From Nitrobacter sp035546855 (GTDB taxonomy: Bacteria > Pseudomonadota > Alphaproteobacteria > Rhizobiales > Xanthobacteraceae), in contig DASZVY010000054.1 in assembly GCA_035546855.1 (NCBI GenBank), forward strand, positions 26,958-90,957: a DNA stretch of 64,000 nucleotides. Reading direction: 5' to 3'. The notes under the pieces were generated by a model. It was not told where the DNA came from. It did no database searches and saw only the letters and a program-made list of their open reading frames with translations. A program made the translations under genes and the position numbers. Positions within the stretch are counted from its first letter, which is position 1. The number at the start of each line of letters is the position of its first letter. Below are positions 51,213-59,785 of this stretch, in pieces.

Positions 51213-52457
51213 ATGAACCAGAAGCCGCTTGAAATCACCAAAGGCGCCGAAGCGCTTTGCGCCGACCGCATCGGCTACGCCAAACTGACGAAGCTCGCGT
51301 TCGACGGCATGGATCTTCGCCCGGCGCTCCATCGCCTGCTCGCGCGGCTCGCCCAGGGCGACGTGAGTGTCGGCGAGACCTTCGATCTCTCGGTTCTGGC
51401 GCAACTCGTCGGCGAAAAGGAAGCCGGCCTCGAGATCCAGTCCGAGGTGCTGTCGTTCCAGCGCCTGTTCCGCTCGCCATGCGCGACGGAAACGCCCCGG
51501 CTTCGCGTGCTGGCGCTCGCGGCCGCGATGGATATCGGCGGCAACACGCCGATCGAATTCCTGCTTGAGGAAACCGATATCGAGCTGACGACGCTCTATG
51601 TCGTGCCGGGCACGCCGCTTGCCCCGTTGCCGGAGCATGACGTCGCGATTGTCATCGCGTCGGATTCCGAAGAGTGCCGCGAGGCGCTCGCGGAGATGGC
51701 GCGTCTCGCGCCGCGATGGCCGAGGCCGCTGCTCAACGCGCCGCATTTCGTGGCCAACCTCGATCGCGACAAGCTATATGGCTTGTTGGACGGCATCGCG
51801 GGTCTCGAAATTCCGGTGACCGCCGTCAGGACGCGCGCGCAACTTGCGGACGTCGCGCGCGGCGAGGCGCTGTTCGATGACCGACATGCAAGCTTCCCGT
51901 TCATCGTGCGGCCGCGCGGCTCGCATGCGGGCAGGGGGCTGGCGAAGATCGACGATGCCGCCGCGCTGGATCGCTATCTCGCTGAGCATTCTCAAGCAGA
52001 ATTCTTCGCGTCGCCGTTCGTCGATTATGCCGGCGCCGACGGTCAGTTCCGCAAATACCGGGTCGCGTTCGTCGACCACAAGCCGTACGCGGTGCACATG
52101 GCGATCGCCGGCCGATGGGACATCTGGTATCTCAACGCCGGCATGTCGTTCAGCGCAGACAAGCGGCGCGAGGAAGAAAACTTCATGCGCGGCTTCGAGG
52201 CGGACTTTGCGGCGAAGCATCGCGCCGCGCTCGCCGCCGTCGCAGAGCGTGTCGGCCTGGATTATTTCACGATCGACTGCGCGGAAAACCGGAATGGCGA
52301 ACTGCTGATCTTCGAGGCCGACAACACTGCGGTGGTCCACAACATGGATTCGCCGGAGGTGTATCCCTACAAGGCGCCGCAGATGCGGATGGTCTTCGAT
52401 GCGTTCGCGCGCATGTTGTCGCGTCACGCGCGCAGCGCAGAGGAACGCGCCGCATGA
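51213..52457 (+). CDS. ATP-grasp ligase, RimK/glutathione-synthetase-like
   Basis: A 414-aa protein. About 150 N-terminal residues match no domain I know. An ATP-grasp domain follows at about 175-400: FPFIVRPRGSHAGRGLAKI binds ATP phosphates, and DYFTIDCAENRNGELLIFEA with DNTAVVHN gives the Mg-binding Asp/Glu and Asn. Such enzymes join a carboxylate to an amine through an acyl-phosphate. A strong GGGAGGGG ribosome site supports ATG 51213. It starts 38 bp after the glycosyltransferase and overlaps the decarboxylase by four bases, so the three are one operon. Substrates are unknown; the neighbouring enzyme could make the amine partner. Confidence 0.83.
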   Translation: MNQKPLEITKGAEALCADRIGYAKLTKLAFDGMDLRPALHRLLARLAQGDVSVGETFDLSVLAQLVGEKEAGLEIQSEVLSFQRLFRSPCATETPRLRVLALAAAMDIGGNTPIEFLLEETDIELTTLYVVPGTPLAPLPEHDVAIVIASDSEECREALAEMARLAPRWPRPLLNAPHFVANLDRDKLYGLLDGIAGLEIPVTAVRTRAQLADVARGEALFDDRHASFPFIVRPRGSHAGRGLAKIDDAAALDRYLAEHSQAEFFASPFVDYAGADGQFRKYRVAFVDHKPYAVHMAIAGRWDIWYLNAGMSFSADKRREEENFMRGFEADFAAKHRAALAAVAERVGLDYFTIDCAENRNGELLIFEADNTAVVHNMDSPEVYPYKAPQMRMVFDAFARMLSRHARSAEERAA

Positions 52458-53962
52458 CCGTCGCGTGGCAGCAGTCTCCGCCGCTCGCGAACAATACCGA
52501 GACGCTCGATCCCGACAATTGGGATGGCGTCCGGGCACTGGGTCACCGCATGCTCGACGATATGTTCGATCATCTCGCCCATGTCCGCGAGCATCCGGTC
52601 TGGCAGCCGATTCCGCAGGAGGTGCGAAGCCGCTTCCGCGCCGGCCTGCCGCGCGCGCCGTCGAAGCTGGACGACGTGTATCGCGAATTCTCCGACTACG
52701 TCGCGCCGTATGCGGCCGGCAACATCCATCCCGGCTTCATGGGATGGGTGCATGGCGGCGGCACCGCGGTCGGCATGCTGGCGGAAATGCTGGCGGCCGG
52801 ATTGAACGCCAATCTCGGCGGCCGCGATCACATGCCGATTGAAGTCGAGCGGCAGGTTCTCGAGTGGGTCCGCCGGTTGTTCGGCTTTCCGGAGACGGCA
52901 AGCGGCCTCTTCGTCACGGGAACGTCGATGGCGAACCTGATGGCGGTTCTGGTCGCGCGGACAACGCGCCTCGGACAGGAGGTTCGCCAGAGCGGGATCG
53001 GGGCGCGGGGCGCGCTGTTGACCGCATACACCTCGAAAGCCGCGCACGGATGCATTGCGCAGGCGATGGATCTTGCGGGGTTCGGTCGCGATGCGTTGCG
53101 ATGCATTCCGGTCGATCGGTCGCACCGGATCGACGTCGATGCGCTGCGCGAGCAGATCGCGCGTGATCGCTTGGGCGGGTTGGAGCCGTTTCTCGTGGTG
53201 GGCTCGGCAGGGACGGTTGATATCGGCGCGATCGACGATCTGCGTTCGCTGAGCACGGTGTGCGCCGATGAAAAGCTCTGGTTTCATGTCGACGGCGCGT
53301 ATGGCGCGCTCGGAATGCTCGCGCCGGAAATCGCGCCGCAACTTGCCGGCATCGAGCGCGCGGACTCCGTCGGATTTGATTTTCACAAATGGGGGCAGGT
53401 GCCCTACGACGCCGGCTTTCTCATTGTGCGCGACGGCGAGCGGCATCGCGACGCCTTCGCCTCGCCCGCGGCCTATCTGCGCCGCGAGACGCGCGGACTG
53501 GCGGCAGGCCCGCACTGGCCCTGCGATTTCGGCCCGGATCTGTCGCGCGGTTTCCGGGCGTTGAAGACATGGTTCACGCTGAAGACCTACGGCACGGACA
53601 AGCTCGGCGCGATGATCGCGCGCACCTGTGCGCTCGCGGGTTATCTCGAAGCGCGGATCGCGGCCGAGCCGAGGCTTGAACTGCTTGCGCCGGTTCAGCT
53701 CAACATTGTCTGCTTCCGCTATCGCGCCGCGGATGCCGACCGGGTGAACGCGAACATCGTCGCGGCGGTCCATGAATCGGGTCGGGCCGCGCCGTCCACG
53801 ACCACGTTGAACGGACAACTCGCGATCCGCGCCGCGATCGTCAATCATCGCACCGATATGTGCGATATCGACAGACTGATCGATGCGGTGCTGACGTTTG
53901 GCGCCCGCGAGTTGCGGAGCGCCGGCGGCGAGCAAGCGGCCGGACAGATCGTCGCCGCCTGA
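52454..53962 (+). CDS. PLP-dependent group II amino acid decarboxylase
   Basis: A 502-aa enzyme of the aromatic-L-amino-acid/glutamate decarboxylase group. The PLP lysine is in FDFHKWGQVPYDAGF, the Asp contacting the pyridine N in FHVDGAYGALG, and TGTSMANLMAVLVART and the substrate-side GNIHPGFMGWVHGG are also typical. Its ATG overlaps the ligase stop (ATGA), showing translational coupling. It would release CO2 from an amino acid to give an amine. The amino acid cannot be named from sequence. Placement inside a flagellar locus is unusual. A repeat element follows. Confidence 0.87.
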   Translation: MTVAWQQSPPLANNTETLDPDNWDGVRALGHRMLDDMFDHLAHVREHPVWQPIPQEVRSRFRAGLPRAPSKLDDVYREFSDYVAPYAAGNIHPGFMGWVHGGGTAVGMLAEMLAAGLNANLGGRDHMPIEVERQVLEWVRRLFGFPETASGLFVTGTSMANLMAVLVARTTRLGQEVRQSGIGARGALLTAYTSKAAHGCIAQAMDLAGFGRDALRCIPVDRSHRIDVDALREQIARDRLGGLEPFLVVGSAGTVDIGAIDDLRSLSTVCADEKLWFHVDGAYGALGMLAPEIAPQLAGIERADSVGFDFHKWGQVPYDAGFLIVRDGERHRDAFASPAAYLRRETRGLAAGPHWPCDFGPDLSRGFRALKTWFTLKTYGTDKLGAMIARTCALAGYLEARIAAEPRLELLAPVQLNIVCFRYRAADADRVNANIVAAVHESGRAAPSTTTLNGQLAIRAAIVNHRTDMCDIDRLIDAVLTFGARELRSAGGEQAAGQIVAA

Positions 53963-54011
53963 TCTCTATTCGTGATGCGCTCGATTGGAGTGCGCCGCAC
54001 TTGCGTATGTT

Positions 54012-54100
54012 GTCGTGCCCGGCTTCATGCCCGGCATCCACGTCCTGGATCGCCGCAAATCCAAGGGCGTGGATGGCTGGAGCAAATCCGGCCATGACGG
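54012..54100. repeat. Dispersed inverted repeat typical of Bradyrhizobiaceae
   Basis: The left arm GTCGTGCCCGGCTTCATG...CATCCACG and right arm CGTGGATGG...CCGGCCATGACGG are imperfect reverse complements with an unpaired centre near 54043-54068. The motif family (tcatgcccgg / catccacg / cgtggatgg / ccatgacg) is found widely between genes in Bradyrhizobium, Rhodopseudomonas and Nitrobacter. It lies between the convergent decarboxylase and flbT genes and may also stop transcription. Confidence 0.8.
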
Positions 54101-54146
54101 GCGGCAAATGTTTTATTCCGGCCGGGCGAGACTCGGGAAGGCAGGT

Positions 54147-54584
54147 TCAGGCCGTTCGTTGCGCCGTTGCCTGTCCGGCTTTGTCGGCAATCGCCTTTTT
54201 GCCGCTCTCGATCAGCGTCTTTTCGAACGCGATCAATTGCCTTGCTTCCTTCAGCGCCTTGTAAAGATCGCCGTTCAGGATGTTGTTGTTGATGCCTTCG
54301 ATGATGGGCCACGCGGTCGGCATCGTCGTGATGATGTCGCGCAGCAGACTGAAATAGGTGCCGTGATTCACCTGCGGCTCCGGCGACAGGTACATCAACT
54401 GAACCGCCAGATAGACGAGCTTGGCCGGCGTATCCGCGGTCTCGGGCGTCATGATGTCCTTTTCGCGCAGGATGGGAATCATGTCGCCGTCGATGAGAAG
54501 CCGGGCGCGCTGGTCGGTATTGGTGACGACGCAGGAGCCGATAATGATGCGCTCGTGCGGCTTGAGTTCGACCTTCAAGGCCAT
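54147..54584 (-). CDS. flbT: Flagellin expression regulator FlbT
   Basis: A 145-aa cytoplasmic regulator. The N-terminus LKVELKPHERIIIGSCVVTN and the middle EKDIMTPETADTPAKLVYLA match FlbT. In Caulobacter FlbT binds the 5' leader of flagellin mRNA and blocks its translation until the hook is complete, with FlaF acting in the opposite sense. Here flbT is divergent from flagellin 1, and flaF follows flagellin 2, giving the complete control pair around the two flagellin genes. The ATG at 54584 is unambiguous. Confidence 0.93.
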   Translation of the reverse strand: MALKVELKPHERIIIGSCVVTNTDQRARLLIDGDMIPILREKDIMTPETADTPAKLVYLAVQLMYLSPEPQVNHGTYFSLLRDIITTMPTAWPIIEGINNNILNGDLYKALKEARQLIAFEKTLIESGKKAIADKAGQATAQRTA

Positions 54585-54717
54585 GATGCCTGTCCTCTGT
54601 TGCCGCCGGGGTGGCGATGTTGGGTCGTACCCGTCGCGGCCGGCTTTTTTGACGCGCGAGGCTGATCGCGCGGCTGCGGTTTTGATCCACGCCCCCCGTA
54701 ATCCTTTCCGAATATGG

Positions 54718-54733
54718 TTAACGGCGGGTAAAC
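54718..54733. promoter_or_regulatory. Near-consensus CtrA-type site between flbT and flagellin 1
   Basis: TTAA at 54718-54721, seven bases, then TAAAC at 54729-54733, one mismatch from TTAA-N7-TTAAC. It lies 134 bp from the flbT start and 235 bp before flagellin 1. Weaker than the flagellin 2 site. Confidence 0.35.
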
Positions 54734-54967
54734 GCGGATTTGCGCGATGAAATTGCGCGGACGCGAAAATGCAGCTTTGCCAGCGGCGTAGGGCGTCTCT
54801 TGCGCGCAGGCCGTGCTTCGTCGGCGCGCTCCGCACTCGCCTTTGAAACGATCCGAAGCAATCCGGTTCATCGTTTCTTAGAGTCTTGATCCCAAGGTGA
54901 CGCATCGTCCGAAGAAACGTTCGGCGTAACGCGCACATCTGTACGTTCACACCAGAAAGGTATGAAA

Positions 54968-56506
54968 ATGTCTGATATCGTCCTCTCGGCATCGGTTCGC
55001 CAGAACCTGCTGTCCCTCCAGTCCACCGCCAACCTGCTTGCCACCACCCAGAACCGTCTGGCCACCGGCTTGAAGGTCAATTCGGCGCTCGACAACCCGA
55101 CCAATTATTTCACCGCGCAGTCCCTCGACAACCGCGCCGGCGACATCAACAACCTCCTCGACTCGATCGGCAACGGCGTGCAGGTCCTGCAGGCGGCCAA
55201 CACCGGCATCACCTCGCTGCAGCAACTCGTCGACACCGCGAAGTCGATCGCCAACCAGGCGCTGCAGGCGACCTCGGGCTATTCCACGAAATCCCAGGCC
55301 AGCGCCACCATCACCGGCGCGACCGCGAGCAACCTGCTCGGCGGCACGGCGACTGCGGCGACCAATGCCAAGACCACGGGTACCGTCGATCTGAGCGGCG
55401 GAATTGATGCTTCCGGCGGTGCCAAGAGCTTCACGATCAACGGCAAGACCGTGACTCTGGCCACAAACGGCGGCACCGGTGGTACTCCCGGCACCGGCCA
55501 CTATACGCTCTCCGACATCGAAGCCGCGATCAACGGTACGTCCGGCATTGGCGTTCACGCGACTGATGATGGCAGCGGCCATCTGGTTGTCACCAGCACC
55601 GGCACCCCGGGTTCAACCGACAGCATTACGCTTGGCGGCACGGACGTTGCTGCGGTGTTCGGCGCCACTCCCACCGTGACGGCCGGTACTGACGCCGGCA
55701 CCACCGGCGGTCTGTCGGGGACGAGCCTGACCATCGCGGCGTCGTCTGACGGTGCGCTCCCTGGGGTCACCATCAACTTCGGCACCGGCGCCGGCCAGGT
55801 CTCGACGCTCGACGAACTGAACACCGCGCTCTCCGCCAGCAACCTGACGGCATCGATCGATTCGACCGGCAAGATCACGATCACGACCGCCAACGACTAC
55901 GCGTCGTCGACCATCGGCGCGCTCAGCGGTACGGCCACGGGTGCGGGGTTGTTCACGGCCGGTGCGGGTTCCGCTCCGGTGAAGGACACGGACGCGCAGA
56001 ACACCCGCGCCAGCCTGGTCGCACAGTACAACACCGTGATCGACCAGATCAAAACGACGGCGCAGGATGCCTCCTTCAACGGCGTCAACCTGCTCAACGG
56101 CGACCAGTTGCAGTTGGTGTTCAACGAAACCGGCAAGTCGACCCTGAACATCGCCGGCGTGACCGACGATCCGGCCGGTCTCGGCCTGGCGTCGCTGACC
56201 GCCGGCACCGACTTCCTCGACAACAACGGCACCAACAAGATCCTCACGGCGCTGAACAACGCCAGCTCGACCCTGCGCTCGCAGGCTTCGACCCTGGGTT
56301 CGAATCTGTCGATCGTGCAGATCCGTCAGGACTTCAACAAGAACCTGATCAACGTGCTGCAGACCGGCTCGTCCAACCTGACGCTGGCCGACACCAACGA
56401 GGAAGCGGCGAACAGCCAGGCGCTGTCGACCCGCCAGTCGATCGCGGTGTCCGCGCTGTCGCTGGCCAACCAGTCGCAGCAGAGCGTGCTCCAGTTGCTC
56501 CGCTGA
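54968..56506 (+). CDS. Flagellin 1
   Basis: A 512-aa filament subunit. Conserved N-terminal helix SDIVLSASVRQNLLSLQST and NNLLDSIGNGVQVLQAANTG; conserved C-terminal helix ALSTRQSIAVSALSLANQS ending in VLQLLR. The central ~250 residues are Thr/Gly/Ala-rich and variable, probably surface-exposed. GAAAGG places the ribosome site 7 bases before the ATG at 54968, so the ATG at 54962 is too close and rejected. A strong terminator follows. Its last 183 bp are almost identical to those of flagellin 2. Large size suggests the thick polar flagellum class known in Bradyrhizobium. Confidence 0.94.
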   Translation: MSDIVLSASVRQNLLSLQSTANLLATTQNRLATGLKVNSALDNPTNYFTAQSLDNRAGDINNLLDSIGNGVQVLQAANTGITSLQQLVDTAKSIANQALQATSGYSTKSQASATITGATASNLLGGTATAATNAKTTGTVDLSGGIDASGGAKSFTINGKTVTLATNGGTGGTPGTGHYTLSDIEAAINGTSGIGVHATDDGSGHLVVTSTGTPGSTDSITLGGTDVAAVFGATPTVTAGTDAGTTGGLSGTSLTIAASSDGALPGVTINFGTGAGQVSTLDELNTALSASNLTASIDSTGKITITTANDYASSTIGALSGTATGAGLFTAGAGSAPVKDTDAQNTRASLVAQYNTVIDQIKTTAQDASFNGVNLLNGDQLQLVFNETGKSTLNIAGVTDDPAGLGLASLTAGTDFLDNNGTNKILTALNNASSTLRSQASTLGSNLSIVQIRQDFNKNLINVLQTGSSNLTLADTNEEAANSQALSTRQSIAVSALSLANQSQQSVLQLLR

Positions 56507-56532
56507 TTGCGAACACACCTGGTCTCCAGAAG

Positions 56533-56557
56533 CGGCGGGGGAAACCCCGCCGTTTTT
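56533..56557 (+). terminator. Intrinsic terminator after flagellin 1
   Basis: CGGCGGGG at 56533-56540 and CCCCGCCG at 56545-56552 pair around a GAAA tetraloop, followed by TTTTT. This ends the flagellin 1 transcript, so flagellin 2 has its own promoter. Confidence 0.93.
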
Positions 56558-56763
56558 GCGTTTGAGAGCAAGCGCCAGCAAATTGCGAACGCACGGCTGC
56601 AATCGACTGATCCTCTTCTGGGATCTCAGGCAATCGCGATATGGGCATTTGTTCCGTGGCGAACTGAATCTATTCCCGCAAGACGTTGATTTCAGGGTCG
56701 ATTGAGCGGGCCGCGTCTGCCGGGGGACGACGTAGTTTTCGTGTGTCTGCAGATGTCTGCCGG

Positions 56764-56779
56764 TTAATGAGCTGTTAAC
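56764..56779 (+). promoter_or_regulatory. CtrA-type binding site before flagellin 2
   Basis: TTAA at 56764-56767, seven bases, then TTAAC at 56775-56779 match the full CtrA consensus. The ATG of flagellin 2 is 89 bp downstream. CtrA links flagellar genes to the cell cycle in alphaproteobacteria. Confidence 0.6.
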
Positions 56780-56868
56780 CATAAATTAAAACGTTTCGTT
56801 CATCTGTTCCGCAACGGGGGGAGGCGCGATTCCGGGCGACGGCCTTCCGAATATGCGGAGGTGCAGCA

Positions 56869-58827
56869 ATGTCCGATATCGTGCTTTCGGCCTCGGTCCG
56901 GCAGAATTTGCTTTCGTTGCAATCGACCGCCGACCTCCTTGCGACCACGCAGGAGCGGCTTTCCACCGGCAAGAAAGTCAATTCCGCGCTCGACAACCCC
57001 ACCAACTATTTCACCGCCCAAGCCCTCGACAATCGCGCCGGCGACATCAACAACCTGCTCGACGGCATCGGGAACGGCGTCCAGGTTTTGCAGGCGGCCA
57101 ACACCGGCCTGACGGCGCTGCAAAAGCTCGTCGACAGCGCCAAGTCCGTCGCCAACCAGGTGCTGCAATCCACCACGGGTTACTCCACGCGGTCGTCGGT
57201 GACGGCGCTCGCGATTCCCGGCGCGACGCCCCAGAATCTTCTCGGCACGGCAACAGGCGCAACGGCGGGCTCATTCACAGCCGGCACGTTCTCGACCGTC
57301 GACGTGTCGGGAACGGGCACCAGATCGACCCTGGCCGGCACCGGCACTTTTTCCAGTCTGAATCTGTCCGGCACGAACACGATCACCTTCAACCTGTCGT
57401 TCGATGGCGGAACAACCACCCAGCCGATCACGATCGATTCTGCTGCGATCACCGCGGCGGGCGGCACGCCGGCGACCGCGACCGAAACGAACGTGATCGA
57501 TGCGCTGAATACCAAGATCAACGCGGCCTTCGGCACCACCGGCGTCGCCTATGCCGCCGACAACGGCGGCAAGATCGACCTGACGTCGGGGACTGCGGGG
57601 GCTCAGGTCGTCATCTCCGGCTACACCGAAACCGGTACGCTGGGCGGCACGTCGACTCTCGCGGACGGCACCGCGGCCGCAGGCACCGCGGCCAGCTCGC
57701 TGTCGTTCGATGTGACCGTCGACGGCGGCACGGCGAAATCGATCACCATCGATGCGGCCGCTCTTGCCGCCTACAACGCCGCCCCGGCGAACAGTTCCAG
57801 CCAGATCACCGATCCCGCATCCGCGCTCAGCGGCAACGACATCGCCAAGCTGGTCAACTATCAGGCCGGCGCCAACGTGGCCTCGTTTGCCGGCGGCAAG
57901 CTGACGTTCGCGTCAACCACGACGGGCACGGCCTCCTCGGTCCTCGTCAGCGCCGTGACGACGGCCGGCGGCGCAACCGACACCACCGGCATCGGCAGCG
58001 GCGGCACCGGCACCGGCGCGGCCGGAAACGGCGGCATATCCGGCCAGACGCTGACGATCGCGTCCACCGCGGGGGGCATCGCCACCAACATCACCTTCGG
58101 GACGGGGCAGGGGCAGATCTCGACGCTCAACCAGCTCAATGCGGCGCTGTTGGCGAACAATCTGCAAGCCTCAATCGATCCATCGGGCGCGATCACCATC
58201 TCGACCACGAACGACGCAGCCTCCGCGACGATGGGGGCGATCGGCGGTTCCGCCGCTGCGACCGGAAGCGTCTTCGCCGGGTTGGCCGGCGGAGCGCCGG
58301 TCGCCGATCCCACCTCGCAGCAGGCGCGCGCGGGTCTCGTCGCCCAGTACAACAACATCATCGCCAATATCAATTCGACCGCGCAGGACGCGTCTTTCAA
58401 TGGCATCAACCTGCTCAACGGGGATACGCTGAAGCTGATCTTCAACGAAACCGGCAAGTCGGTGCTCAACATCAACGGCACCGTCACCGACGCGGCCGGC
58501 CTTGGCCTGGGGATGTTGACGGAGGGGACGGATTTCGTGGACAGCGATTCCGCGAACAAGATCCTCACCGCACTCAACAACGCGTCGAGCCAGTTGCGCA
58601 CGGCCGCCTCCACGCTCGGCGCCAATCTGTCGATCGTGGAGATTCGTCAGGACTTCTCCAAGAACCTGATCAACGTGTTGCAGACCGGCTCGTCCAACCT
58701 GACGCTGGCCGATACCAACGAGGAAGCGGCGAACAGCCAGGCGCTGTCGACCCGCCAGTCGATCGCGGTGTCCGCGCTGGCGCTGGCCAACCAGTCGCAG
58801 CAGAGCGTGCTCCAGTTGCTCCGCTGA
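56869..58827 (+). CDS. Flagellin 2, larger paralogue
   Basis: A 652-aa filament subunit paralogous to flagellin 1. The N-terminal ~100 residues match flagellin 1 closely in protein (SDIVLSASVRQNLLSLQST) but with many silent changes. The C-terminal ~60 residues are nearly identical even in DNA. The central ~430 residues are different and longer, Thr/Gly/Ala/Ser-rich, with GGTAKSITIDAAALAAYNA and a second related segment GGTTTQPITIDSAAITAAGG. A GGAGGTG ribosome site precedes the ATG. It has its own promoter region and is followed by flaF. Confidence 0.94.
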   Translation: MSDIVLSASVRQNLLSLQSTADLLATTQERLSTGKKVNSALDNPTNYFTAQALDNRAGDINNLLDGIGNGVQVLQAANTGLTALQKLVDSAKSVANQVLQSTTGYSTRSSVTALAIPGATPQNLLGTATGATAGSFTAGTFSTVDVSGTGTRSTLAGTGTFSSLNLSGTNTITFNLSFDGGTTTQPITIDSAAITAAGGTPATATETNVIDALNTKINAAFGTTGVAYAADNGGKIDLTSGTAGAQVVISGYTETGTLGGTSTLADGTAAAGTAASSLSFDVTVDGGTAKSITIDAAALAAYNAAPANSSSQITDPASALSGNDIAKLVNYQAGANVASFAGGKLTFASTTTGTASSVLVSAVTTAGGATDTTGIGSGGTGTGAAGNGGISGQTLTIASTAGGIATNITFGTGQGQISTLNQLNAALLANNLQASIDPSGAITISTTNDAASATMGAIGGSAAATGSVFAGLAGGAPVADPTSQQARAGLVAQYNNIIANINSTAQDASFNGINLLNGDTLKLIFNETGKSVLNINGTVTDAAGLGLGMLTEGTDFVDSDSANKILTALNNASSQLRTAASTLGANLSIVEIRQDFSKNLINVLQTGSSNLTLADTNEEAANSQALSTRQSIAVSALALANQSQQSVLQLLR

Positions 58828-58997
58828 TACGCATGAGGAGTGAGACATCGGAGAGCGGGACTGGTCCTTCCGTTTGACGGGGGGCGGATTCTCGACGGTA
58901 TTTGAAAGCCTCAGGTAACCTTATTTTAAAGGCAAATGTCCTATAAAATAGCCACACGCGGTGCCGTCGCCGCCGCGGCAATCCCCTGAGGTCATGA

Positions 58998-59363
58998 ATG
59001 TCGCATGCTGCTCAAGCCTACGCCCGAACCTCGCAATCGTCGTCGCCCCCACGCGAGATCGAAGCGCAGGCCCTGCTGAAAGCCGCGCGACAGCTTCAGG
59101 AAATCCAGGCGAACTGGGCCGGCCCCGATAAAGGCATGCATGCGGCATTGCTGTTCAATCGCCGCCTGTGGTCGATCTTCATGAGCGCGGCGCAGAGCGA
59201 GGACAATCCGCAACCGCTCGAGGTCCGTCAGAACATCGCGAACATCGGAATCTTCGTCATGAAGCAGACGGTGGACATGCAGATGAACCCGGATCCGGCC
59301 AAGCTGAATGCGCTGATCGACATCAATTGCAATATCGCGGCGGGTTTGTCCGGCCGCGGCTGA
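58998..59363 (+). CDS. flaF: Flagellar biosynthesis regulator FlaF
   Basis: A 121-aa helical protein matching FlaF: AAQAYARTSQSSSPPREIEA, ALLFNRRLWSIFMSA near residue 49, and a C-terminal IANIGIFVMKQTVDM. In Caulobacter FlaF is needed for flagellin synthesis and secretion and opposes FlbT. It follows flagellin 2 by 170 bp, the usual arrangement in Rhizobiales. Confidence 0.93.
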   Translation: MSHAAQAYARTSQSSSPPREIEAQALLKAARQLQEIQANWAGPDKGMHAALLFNRRLWSIFMSAAQSEDNPQPLEVRQNIANIGIFVMKQTVDMQMNPDPAKLNALIDINCNIAAGLSGRG

Positions 59364-59391
59364 CGACATCCAGCGACGAGGCGCGCCGAAA

Positions 59392-59757
59392 ATGTCGGAC
59401 ATCATGAGCATCCTGCAATCCCACTACACGACAGTGGGGCAGAACGTGAGTCTGAACACCGGCAAGTACGTCAACGTCGATCCCGATGACTTCGAAGGCA
59501 CGTGGAGCGGGAAATACGCCAACAACAAGCCGTTCTCGGTGACGATCTCGAACGTGAAGGGATTTCGCGCCAAGGCCAAATATCAGTACGGATCGACAAT
59601 CAAGTATCAGGAAGTCCTGATCAAGAACAATGCGTTCCGGGTCGGCGATTCGAAGTTCACGCTGGCGGGTAATGGCACCGCGCAAATGAAGACCATCATG
59701 ACCGATCCGGCCACCGGCTCGCAGTCACTCGAGACCGCGTACGTCCATCGGACGTGA
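59392..59757 (+). CDS. Unknown small beta-rich protein in flagellin cluster
   Basis: A 121-aa protein with no recognised domain and no signal peptide. After ~35 residues it has a beta-strand-rich pattern: GTWSGKYANNKPFSVTISNV, KAKYQYGSTIKYQEVLIKNN and a final LETAYVHRT, with small conserved-looking Trp and Tyr positions. It begins 28 bp after flaF on the same strand, so co-transcription is likely. The pattern resembles small beta-barrel or carbohydrate-binding folds. A role in filament assembly or decoration is only an inference from position. Confidence 0.72.
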   Translation: MSDIMSILQSHYTTVGQNVSLNTGKYVNVDPDDFEGTWSGKYANNKPFSVTISNVKGFRAKAKYQYGSTIKYQEVLIKNNAFRVGDSKFTLAGNGTAQMKTIMTDPATGSQSLETAYVHRT

Positions 59758-59785
59758 TCGACTCGCTGAATCGGATTACCCGGCG

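Larger units (their letters stand above)
56507..56868 (+). other. Intergenic region between the two flagellin genes
   Basis: 362 bp with no gene. It contains the flagellin 1 terminator near its left end, an unassigned stretch at 56560-56760, and a perfect CtrA-type site about 90 bp before flagellin 2. A consensus sigma-54 promoter was looked for and not found. Confidence 0.6.

Noticed and set aside
54780..54830. Sigma-54 promoter for flagellin 1 near GGGCGTCTCTTGC
   Set aside because: The GG and GC are separated by nine bases, not ten, and the rest of the consensus is poor.
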